Origin: Mallotus nudiflorus
Lineage: Eukaryota > Streptophyta > Magnoliopsida > Malpighiales > Euphorbiaceae
Assembly: GCA_947683625.1 (NCBI GenBank)
Contig: CANTUR010000635.1
Span: 62,001 to 126,000 of the forward strand
DNA length: 64,000 nt
Direction: 5' to 3'
Of this stretch, positions 24,134 to 32,283 are shown piece after piece. The notes below the pieces were generated by a model that did not search any database, was not told the origin of the DNA, and saw only the letters and a program-made list of their open reading frames with translations. Position 1 is the first letter of the stretch, and every line of letters starts with the position of its first letter. The position numbers were made by a program, and so were the translations under genes.

Positions 24134-27100
24134 TGTAATATCCCGTGTTTTTAAAAATATTTTTACACTGTACCGGGATATGCAGTGTCAATAATTTTGA
24201 CTGTATATACGATATTTTTATGAGTTGATATGTATTTTAAACCTATTTTAATTACTGTCTATTATTTTCAGTATTTTACGTAAAATTTTCCCGGGACTTT
24301 CATTTTCGGGGAAATTTCTACGTAAAAAATGTATTATTAATTATTTTAAATGTATTTACGGGTTTGCATGAACTCATACATATTTTTAAATTATTAAATA
24401 AAGCCTGTGTGTGTATATTTATTTAATTAGGGTTTATTATTACCCTAATATTTTATTATTTATTTATTATTATTTGATTATTTTATTTATTATTAAATTA
24501 TTAAAATTTATTATTTTATTATTATTTATTTATTAATATTTAATTATTTTAATTTATTTTATTTTTTTTTCTTTTTCTTTTTTTTTTCTTTTCTTTTCCT
24601 TTTTCTTTCTTTTTCTTTTTCTTTCTCTTTCCTTTTTCTTTCTTTTTCTTTTTCTTCTTCTTCTTCTTCTTCTTCTTCTTCCCGCGGGCGCCGACCACCA
24701 CCATTCTTCTCACCGCCGTTTCTCCCTCCTCCGGCCACCGTTTTCGACACCGCCGGTCTCTATCTTCTCCTTGAGCTCCGGTGAGTGTTATTCTAGCTTT
24801 GGTTTGAGCTAAGATGGTCTAGAATTGCTTAGGTTTCGATTTGAATATTTCGGCCTCTTTGAGTATTCGATTTTTTTTGAGCTTAGATTTGGATGATTCA
24901 TGGAAACTTCCTTCACAAATGTTGTTCCTAGTAGCTTAATCTTCATGTATGAATTTTTACAGAATTTTTGGAGGTTGTTTGGATTTTTGGGTATTTTTGA
25001 ATATTTTAATATTATTTTCTAATTTTCGGAAATTAATTATTTAAATTATGAAATTGGAGTTTATGGTTGAATTAGGTGTTGAAATGAATTATAGGAATTT
25101 ATTTGGAATTTTTATGAATTTCTAAGTATTTATTTTTAATTATTGAAGTTTATGTGATTTTGTAAAATTAAGTTAATTGTGTTTTAAATTGAATTTAATT
25201 GGTTAATTGAGTTTAATTATTAATATTATTGATAAATATGTTGAGAAAATTAATTTTGGATAAGTGTATGATTTTTGGTGAATTTTTGAAGTAATTTAGG
25301 TATATATATATATATAGGGGTATTTTGGTAATTTTACCCTAAATTGTCTAAAAATGTAATTTAATTGGTTTTAATATTTATTTAAGGTATAAAAATGATT
25401 TCTACAAAATATCTAGTATTTTTAACTAATTAAAACTATTTTTCGGGAATTATTTTCAATTATATATATAATATACGGTTTTTCTAATAAAATGAGTTTT
25501 AATCGGTTTTTACAGTGTTTCAAGATTTATTATGTAATTTTTATTTATGAAATGTATTTTTATGATTTAAGGATATTTTTGGTATATTTGAATATATTTT
25601 CTGTGTTTGTGGACCCCGGTCGACAGATTGTAGTCTGGAGTCCGACCGAGGGGTTGTGATCGATTGTGGTGTTTATTTTTGAAGTGTATTTTCTTTGCAG
25701 GGTCGGCTCTACTCTTTTGAGTAGAGAGATGTCCGTTTTACAGGGGAGGTTCTGCCGGATTTTCGATAGAATTCTCGTAAAACGTGATATCCAGTCGAAC
25801 CCTAATTTCCGATTCTGTGTTGAATACTCTAGATTTAATTCTAGGATTTCTGTTAGGGTTATTCTGATGTCGATTAATTATTTCTTGTTTAGTTGCGCCG
25901 AGACCGAGGGTTAGTGGACCAGGCCCGTCGGATCTGTCTCGTGGAGCGCATTAGGTGAGTTACTATATTATATATATATGCTTAGGATGCATGATTTAGA
26001 AAATGCATGTTTTATTTTGATTGAATATGCATAAATAATGTGATTTATATTCAAGTATATTTTTGGTATATTTTTGGTATATAATAAATTATATACATGT
26101 TTTATTAATAAAATATATTTAAAATGTTTTTAAATATATTTTTAGTTTAATTCATGATTTGATTGAATTTATTTGACGTATATATACTCAAAATATACCT
26201 GGTTTATGTTTGGTATATTTTCGGTATATATATGGTTTATATTGTTGATTTATTTAAATTCATGCATCATGTATTTGTGAATGAATGTTTTATTATTTAT
26301 TACTGAAGGATATCAATAGAACGTGCTACCTAGTGGGCAGCACTAGGACCGAGTACGTACCGGTACGCCTATAGTGTTTAGGCTATATTACTAACTTATT
26401 TGTGGATATTGAATTGATTATGATTATCGATATGTGTGAGATGTGGTTTGTGGGTGTGATTGCTGGAGCTCGGTTGACCAAGTGTCTCGGGGCCAATCAA
26501 ACTGGCAGTCAGACTGCTGGAGCTCGGTTGACTTAGTGTCTCGGGGCCAGTCTACTGTCCATATGGATTAAGTGGATATATTTGGAATCAGTGAGCCTGT
26601 ATGGCTAGAGTGTTGTTTAACACTATTTTTCTGAGGTTGCGATATTCTAGGGTTCTATGTGATCCTTCATAAAAGTTGATTTTCAGAAAAAATATATAAA
26701 ATGATTTTTCTGCATCTGTATGAAATTGCCTGTATATATACATATTACTCATATACTGTTGACTGTATGCATTATCACTTAGAGTGTATGTATATATACT
26801 ATAGTAATTCACTCAGTGAGGTCTGACTCCCCTCCGTTGACTATTTTTCAGGAGAGTCAACTTCCTCAGACCTCAGTAGTAGGTCGATACGCCGGATTTC
26901 TTCCGCCCCGGCTTCTTTATGTAAATTGTATACTTGAGTCTTATTTATTTTATCTAGACACTGCAGTAGTTGTGATTTTCAGTAGTTGTGAAATAAAATA
27001 TTTGTTTTAAAGAGATGTATTATAGTAAAACTGGATTTGTATAAAGATTATACATTTATGAGATTATATATGTGATGTGATGAGTTTTGAATTATATCCA

Positions 27101-27269
27101 GTTGTTATGGATGATCTTGTAATATTTATGATTTTATTTTCCGCTGCATATTATATTTTTACTGTTATTATTGCATTTTTATTTTATTTTTAGGCTTGCT
27201 ACGGGTTCCGGATTCGAAAGAATTCCCATTCCCTAGCGCCGATCATGGCCCCTGTTTTGGGTCGTGACA
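24134..27269 (+). repeat. 5' LTR of the young chromovirus (3136 bp)
   Basis: TG at 24134 to CA at 27269. It includes a pyrimidine-rich microsatellite (24,565-24,680), a GC-rich leader-like segment with CTCCGGTGAGTGTT at about 24,775, a 54-bp tandem pair built on GGAGCTCGGTTGAC (26,461 and 26,515), and the conserved GAGGTCTGACTCCCC block (26,818-26,832) followed by TATTTTTCAG. As the 5' LTR it should supply the promoter, but a TATA box cannot be singled out in such AT-rich DNA. Confidence 0.97.
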
Positions 27270-27272
27270 AAG

Positions 27273-27285
27273 TTGGTATCAGAGC
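27273..27285 (+). other. Primer-binding site (initiator tRNA-Met)
   Basis: TTGGTATCAGAGC, the standard plant LTR-retrotransposon primer site, three bases after the LTR. Confidence 0.95.
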
Positions 27286-27483
27286 GAAGTTCGTATCTGA
27301 GTGGAGTTCTGTGTCAGGGCTTAGTTATGTGAGTTGTGGCCCTAGTTTTTAAGTTGTGTTTTCTGTTGGACTACTGCAGTGTATTAGGTTCGAGTATGTC
27401 TTGATGAGTATTCCTTGCTGTAGTTTTCAGCGTTATTCCTCCGTTGTCTGTTTTGTCTGAATCTTTCCGTTTGTCTTTTCAGA

Positions 27484-27846
27484 ATGAGGAGGCGAGCGCG
27501 TGTCGCTCCACCGGTCGTTGAGGCCGAGGATGATGAGTCTTTTCAGGACGGGGTTTTACCTCCTGAGCCGCCAGTTAGACGTAGAGGTCGTGGCAGGGGT
27601 AGACCTCGAGGAGCGGCAGGTCGCCGTAGGCAGAGAGAGTTACAGGACGAGGAGCCTGTTGAGCCTGAGTTTGATGTTCCTGTTCCTCCAGTTGTTCAGC
27701 CTGCCTATCAGCAGGGTATGTCTGACCCTGAGGCAGCTTTGTTCTATGCCAGAGTTGGCAGGATTGCTTTTGATGGGACTTCTGATCCTTTAGATTTTCT
27801 GCATGCGATTGAGACTAGGACTCGGACTGCTCATACCGAGTACTAG
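27484..27846 (+). CDS. Gag N-terminal segment, ended by an in-frame TAG
   Basis: 120 codons from ATG at 27484 (MRRRARVAPP) to TAG at 27844-27846. It holds an Arg/Gly-rich RRGRGRGRPRG stretch (residues 33-43) and the start of the capsid fold (FYARVGRIAFDGTSDPLDFL). The same reading frame continues after the TAG at 27,847, so this is the first part of a longer Gag. The stop codon lies at a position also occupied by TAG in the old copy at 16,478. Whether it blocks Gag or is read through cannot be judged from sequence. Confidence 0.9.
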   Translation: MRRRARVAPPVVEAEDDESFQDGVLPPEPPVRRRGRGRGRPRGAAGRRRQRELQDEEPVEPEFDVPVPPVVQPAYQQGMSDPEAALFYARVGRIAFDGTSDPLDFLHAIETRTRTAHTEY

Positions 27847-29589
27847 AGGATCATGATCGTTGAGTTGTCTATCGAGGGACCAGCCTTGGATTGGTTTATT
27901 CAGATGATCCAGCCTTATATGATGACGATGACATGGGCTCAGTTTCGAGAGCGATTCATGAGGAGATTTTATCCAGAGCCTCTTCGTTTGAGCTATCGTC
28001 TTCGTTTGACTAGTATTTCTCGTGGAGATCGATCAGTAGAGGAGTATACCCGAGAGTTCCTTCGTCTGGGTAGATATGCTGAGGATCTGATGCAAGATCA
28101 GTATTTCGCTGTTACTACGTATGTTACTGGTTTGGGTTCAGCTTTTGCTGGTATGCCTACAGCAGGTCTTACTCTCGAGTCGGTGATTGAGCTAGCTAAG
28201 GAGATCGAGCTGAGGTTAGTTAGGCAGGGAGCGATGCCTGATTATTACCAGTTAGGAGTTCAGTCGAGTGGATCGCAGGCTACTCCATATTCGAGTTTTC
28301 ATGTTGGTTCGAGTAGTCAGCAGCGAGGTTCGACTCAGCAGAGTCAGAGACAGCAGCAGCGAGTGCATCGGAGCAGTAGACATGGTCGTGGAGGTCAGCG
28401 TAGGTCGTTCAGATTTGGGTCAGGTGCTTCGAGCAGCAGCAGTGGTCGTAGTTCTGGATCAGCGGCCAGTGTTTGTCAGACTTGTGGTAGAGTCCATCAG
28501 GGATCGTGTTATCTGACACCGTTGACATGTTTCAGATGCGGGCAGACAGGACATTTTGCCAGATCGTGTCCTTATTCTGGTTATCAGCAGCAGCAGATTC
28601 CGCGATTCCCACAGCAATCGATTGCTAGTGCAGCACCCGTGCCATTTCAGTTGCCACCAACTCAGCATCAGAGTTCTACTCAGTTTGTTCCACAGCAGAG
28701 TCGTGGTAGAGGTACGAGAGGAGGTGCTAGAGGCGTTGGCCAGGCTTCTACCAGTCAGCAGGGAGGTCGAGGTCAGGCGAGAGTTTTCCATCTGACTCAG
28801 CAGGATGCTCAGGCATCTAATGCAGTCGTGGCAGGTATTCTTTCTGTTTGTTACCTGGATGCTTTGGTTTTGTTTGATCCGGGTGCCACGCATTCGTTTG
28901 TTTCTCCCATTTTTGCTTCTAAATCTTATTGGCAAGCTTCGAGGATGGCTTTTCCTTTGTCTGTTGCCACTCCTCTGAGTGATTCTTTGGACACCGATAT
29001 TGTTCTTTCTGGTTGTCCAGTTCTCGTGGGAGATAGAGAATTATCCGTCGATTTGATTTTGTTGGATGTGATGGAGTTTGATGTTATTTTGGGAATGGAT
29101 TGGTTATCCCAGCATTATGCCGTGGTTGATTGCAGGAATAAGGAGGTGATTTTCAGAATTCCTGGTGAAGTAGAATTTAAGTTTGTTGGTGACAGGAGTT
29201 CAGCACCTCAGAATCTTATTTCTGTTATTTCAGCTAGGAAGTTGTTGAGGAAAGGTTGTCAGGGGTTTTTGGCATTAGTTAGGGATACGTCAGTGGAAAA
29301 GTTGTCACTCACAGATGTTCCTGTTGCTTGTGAGTTTCCTGATGTTTTTCCCGAGGAGTTACCAGGTTTACCACCTCATAGAGAGATTGAGTTATGTATT
29401 GATGTGGTTCCAGGTATTACTCCTATATCTATGCCACCCTATCGTATGGCTCCTGCAGAGTTGAGAGAGTTGAAGGAGCAGTTGCAAGAGTTGTTGGAGA
29501 AGGGTTTTATCAGACCTAGTGTTTCTCCTTGGGGGTGCACCAGTTTTGTTTGTGAAGAAGAAGGATGGTACCCTGAGACTGTGCATTGA
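27847..29589 (+). CDS. Gag capsid-nucleocapsid, protease and RT start
   Basis: Same frame as the preceding Gag piece and open for about 580 codons. The capsid part includes MTWAQFRERFMRRFYPEP and GDRSVEEYTREFLRLGRYAE. A Gln/Ser/Arg-rich linker follows, then the nucleocapsid knuckle CFRCGQTGHFARSC (28,528-28,569). The protease has VLFDPGATHSFVSP near 28,869, with Asp-Pro-Gly where retroviral proteases have Asp-Ser/Thr-Gly, and later FDVILGMDWLSQHY. The RT begins near MPPYRMAPAELRELKEQL. After RPSVSPWG the frame is lost at a run of five G (29531-29535); one G fewer would keep it. Confidence 0.95.
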   Translation, partial: RIMIVELSIEGPALDWFIQMIQPYMMTMTWAQFRERFMRRFYPEPLRLSYRLRLTSISRGDRSVEEYTREFLRLGRYAEDLMQDQYFAVTTYVTGLGSAFAGMPTAGLTLESVIELAKEIELRLVRQGAMPDYYQLGVQSSGSQATPYSSFHVGSSSQQRGSTQQSQRQQQRVHRSSRHGRGGQRRSFRFGSGASSSSSGRSSGSAASVCQTCGRVHQGSCYLTPLTCFRCGQTGHFARSCPYSGYQQQQIPRFPQQSIASAAPVPFQLPPTQHQSSTQFVPQQSRGRGTRGGARGVGQASTSQQGGRGQARVFHLTQQDAQASNAVVAGILSVCYLDALVLFDPGATHSFVSPIFASKSYWQASRMAFPLSVATPLSDSLDTDIVLSGCPVLVGDRELSVDLILLDVMEFDVILGMDWLSQHYAVVDCRNKEVIFRIPGEVEFKFVGDRSSAPQNLISVISARKLLRKGCQGFLALVRDTSVEKLSLTDVPVACEFPDVFPEELPGLPPHREIELCIDVVPGITPISMPPYRMAPAELRELKEQLQELLEKGFIRPSVSPWGCTSFVCEEEGWYPETVH

Positions 29590-29667
29590 CTACAGAGAGC
29601 TTAATAAGGTGACAGTGAAGAACAAGTATCCTCTCCCGAGGATAGATGATTTATTTGATCAGCTCCC
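29590..29667 (+). CDS. RT segment in the shifted frame between two one-base insertions
   Basis: In the +1 frame the RT continues as LRLCIDYRELNKVTVKNK, then YPLPRIDDLFDQL. It is lost again at CTCCC (29665-29667), where one extra C is present. It is 25 or so codons long with no stop of its own, and can only be seen by comparing with the other copies. Confidence 0.85.
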
Positions 29668-30299
29668 AGGGTGCACAATTCTTTTCTAAGGTTGACTTGA
29701 GGTCGGGTTATCATCAGCTGCGGATTAGTGAAGCTGATATTCCTAAGACAGCTTTCCGCACTCGTTATGGCCATTATGAGTTTCTGGTGATGTCTTTTGG
29801 TTTGACTAATGCACCAGCAGCTTTTATGGACCTGATGAACAGAGTATTCCGACCGTATGTGGATCAGTTTGTAGTAGTCTTCATTGATGATATACTGGTA
29901 TATTCGAGGAGTATGGAAGAGCACGTATATCATTTGAGGATTGTACTACAGACACTGAGAGATCATCAGCTTTATGCTAAATTCTCGAAGTGTGATTTCT
30001 GGATGGAGAGTGTTTCTTTTCTTGGACACATAGTGTCTAAAGAAGGTATTCAGGTTGATCCACAGAAGGTTGAAGCAGTATCTGAGTGGCCTAGACCTAC
30101 TTCAGTTACTGAGATTCAGAGTTTTCTGGGTTTAGCCGGGTATTATAGGCGGTTTGTGCAGGATTTTTCCAAGATAGCAGCCCCTATGACTCGCTTGACT
30201 CAGAAGAATGTTAGATTTGAGTGGTCAGAAGCTTGTGAGAATAGTTTTCAGTTGTTGAAGGAGAAGTTGACCACAAGCGCCAATATTAGCTTTGCCTAA
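29646..30299 (+). CDS. RT palm/thumb and connection, third frame
   Basis: From about 29,668 this frame reads GAQFFSKVDLRSGYHQLRIS, ending in the catalytic VVVFIDDILVYSRSMEEH near 29,876-29,929. It continues through FLGHIVSKEGIQVD and FLGLAGYYRRFVQDFSK to KEKLTT (30,270). Codons before 29,668 in this frame are not real. The frame ends at an extra A in CACAAGCGCC (30,275-30,276). All RT catalytic residues are intact, so the only damage is the frameshifts. Confidence 0.93.
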   Translation: MIYLISSQGAQFFSKVDLRSGYHQLRISEADIPKTAFRTRYGHYEFLVMSFGLTNAPAAFMDLMNRVFRPYVDQFVVVFIDDILVYSRSMEEHVYHLRIVLQTLRDHQLYAKFSKCDFWMESVSFLGHIVSKEGIQVDPQKVEAVSEWPRPTSVTEIQSFLGLAGYYRRFVQDFSKIAAPMTRLTQKNVRFEWSEACENSFQLLKEKLTTSANISFA

Positions 30300-32229
30300 T
30301 AGTGTGGATAAGTTCACAGTTTACTGTGATGCCTCTAGAATTGGTCTTGGTTGTGTGTTGATGCAGAATGGAAGAGTGATAGCCTATGCTTCGAGGCAGT
30401 TGAAGAAGCATGAGCAGAACTATCCTACACATGATCTTGAGATGGCTGCAGTGATCTTTGCTTTGAAGATTTGGAGACATTATTTGTACGGGGTGACTTG
30501 TGAGATATTTACTGATCACAAGAGCCTTAAGTACATTTTCCAGCAGCGAGATTTGAATTTGAGGCAGAGAAGATGGTTGGAACTGTTGAAGGATTATGAT
30601 TGCGAGATTCTTTACCATCCGGGTAAAGCTAATGTGGTAGCAGATGCCTTGAGTAGGAAGTCCTCAGGTAGTCTTGCTCACATCGGTGTGGAGAGGAGAC
30701 CATTGATCCAGGAATTGCATCTGATGGTGGATCAAGGTCTGATGATGAAGATCAGTAGATCAGGTGGACTGTTAGCTCAATTTAAAGTACGATCTGTACT
30801 GAGGGATAGGATTAAAGCAGCTCAGAGCCGAGATCCTATTCTGGAAGAGCTTGCAGAGAATGTCAGAGCAGGGAAGTTCACTGATTTCACACTCGATGAT
30901 GATGGTGTGTTGTGGATCAGTGGTAGATTGTGTGTTCCTGATGTGGATGATTTGAGAGAAGAGATCCTAGAGGAAGCACATTCTACAGCCTACAGCGTTC
31001 ATCCTGGTGTTACTAAGATGTACCACAGTATCAGAGATCTATACTGGTGGGATGGATTGAAGAAGGATGTTGCCGATTATGTTGCTAAGTGCTTGACGTG
31101 TCAGCAAGTGAAAGCCGAACATCAGAAGCCTTCTGGGAAGCTTCAGCCTCTTCCTATTCCCGAGTGGAAGTGGGAAAGGATAGCTATGGATTTTGTGGTC
31201 GGTTTACCTCGTTCGAAGGATGGATACGATTCCATCTGGGTGATTGTAGACAGATTGACGAAGTCTGCACATTTCTTGCCTGTGAAAGCCACATATTCAG
31301 TTGCTAGATTGGCGAAGTTGTATGTGAAGCATATTGTGTGCCTTCATGGAGTACATGTGTCCATTGTGTCAGACAGAGGTTCGGTGTTTACTTCTCGTTT
31401 TTGGCAGAAGTTGCAAGAAGCGATGGGCACTAGGTTGGATTTCAGTACTGCTTTTCATCCTCAGACAGACGGTCAGTCTGAGAGGACGATCCAGACACTG
31501 GAAGATATGTTGAGGATGTGTGTCTTGGATTTGAGAGGTAGCTGGGATGATCATTTGTCGCTGGTTGAGTTTGCATATAATAACAGCTACCATAGCAGTA
31601 TTGGTATGGCACCATATGAGGCGTTGTATGGAAGGAAGTGTAGATCCCCGTTGAGTTGGGATGAGATCGGTGAGAGAGCTTTGACTGGACCAGAGATGGT
31701 TCAAGATGCTGCAGAGAAAGTCGCCGTGATCAAGCGCAGATTAGAGACCGCAGTTAGCAGACAGAAGAGTTATGCGGATCCTAGGCGCAGAGATGTGGAG
31801 TTTCAGGTTGGAGATTTCGTTTTTCTGAAAGTATCTCCGATGAAGGGTGTGATGAGATTTGGCAGGAAGGGTAAGTTAGCACCGAGATATATTGGACCGT
31901 TTAAGATTCTGGAGAGAATTGGCACTGTTGCATATCGGTTGGATTTGCCTCCGAGTATGTCACAGGTGCATCCAGTATTTCATATCTCGATGTTGAGGAA
32001 GTATATCTCAGATCCTTCACATGTGTTGCAACCTGACAGTGTGGAAGTGACTGAAGATTTGACGTTTGTGGAAGAACCTGTGGCGATCGTAGATTTTCAA
32101 GTTCGACAGTTGCGATCGAAGCAGATTCCGATGGTCAAGGTTTTGTGGCGTAGCGACAGAGTTGAAGAGCATACGTGGGAGACTGAAGCTGAGATGCGAG
32201 CTTCTTACCCGTATCTCTTTCCTTCCTGA
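30277..32229 (+). CDS. RNase H, integrase and chromodomain
   Basis: About 650 codons to TGA after YPYLFPS. RNase H starts with FTVYCDASRIGLGCVLMQNG (30,312) and includes HDLEMAAVIFALKIWRHYL and TDHKSLKYIF. The integrase zinc finger H-x-H-x-C-x2-C includes HPGVTKMYHSIRDLYWW and CLTCQQVKAEH (30,980-31,120). The catalytic core has Asp in MDFVVGLPRS, Asp in IVSDRGSVF and Glu in GQSERTIQTLEDMLR (31,186-31,520). GRKGKLAPRYIGPF is near 31,865. The last 60 residues (IVDFQVRQLRSKQIPMVKVL and WRSDRVEEHTWETE) form the chromodomain that can steer integration to marked chromatin. This part is fully open. Confidence 0.97.
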   Translation, partial: APILALPNSVDKFTVYCDASRIGLGCVLMQNGRVIAYASRQLKKHEQNYPTHDLEMAAVIFALKIWRHYLYGVTCEIFTDHKSLKYIFQQRDLNLRQRRWLELLKDYDCEILYHPGKANVVADALSRKSSGSLAHIGVERRPLIQELHLMVDQGLMMKISRSGGLLAQFKVRSVLRDRIKAAQSRDPILEELAENVRAGKFTDFTLDDDGVLWISGRLCVPDVDDLREEILEEAHSTAYSVHPGVTKMYHSIRDLYWWDGLKKDVADYVAKCLTCQQVKAEHQKPSGKLQPLPIPEWKWERIAMDFVVGLPRSKDGYDSIWVIVDRLTKSAHFLPVKATYSVARLAKLYVKHIVCLHGVHVSIVSDRGSVFTSRFWQKLQEAMGTRLDFSTAFHPQTDGQSERTIQTLEDMLRMCVLDLRGSWDDHLSLVEFAYNNSYHSSIGMAPYEALYGRKCRSPLSWDEIGERALTGPEMVQDAAEKVAVIKRRLETAVSRQKSYADPRRRDVEFQVGDFVFLKVSPMKGVMRFGRKGKLAPRYIGPFKILERIGTVAYRLDLPPSMSQVHPVFHISMLRKYISDPSHVLQPDSVEVTEDLTFVEEPVAIVDFQVRQLRSKQIPMVKVLWRSDRVEEHTWETEAEMRASYPYLFPS

Positions 32230-32270
32230 TTCTGCAATCTTGTTTTTAGAATTCGGGGACGAATTCTTGT

Positions 32271-32283
32271 AAGGGGGGAAGAC
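32271..32283 (+). other. Polypurine tract
   Basis: AAGGGGGGAAGAC directly before the 3' LTR; plus-strand priming site of the element. Confidence 0.95.

Noticed and set aside
24559..24750. Glu/Lys-rich minus-strand frame, also at 32,699-32,887
   Set aside because: Translation of the TTTC/TTC microsatellite in the two LTRs.
25666..25914. Plus-strand 82-codon frame duplicated at 33,803-34,051
   Set aside because: Present because both LTRs are nearly identical; no known domain and no other support for an LTR-encoded protein.
28459..28935. Minus-strand frame of 158 codons
   Set aside because: Antisense to the Gag and protease coding frame; Ser/Thr/Arg-rich shadow without motif.
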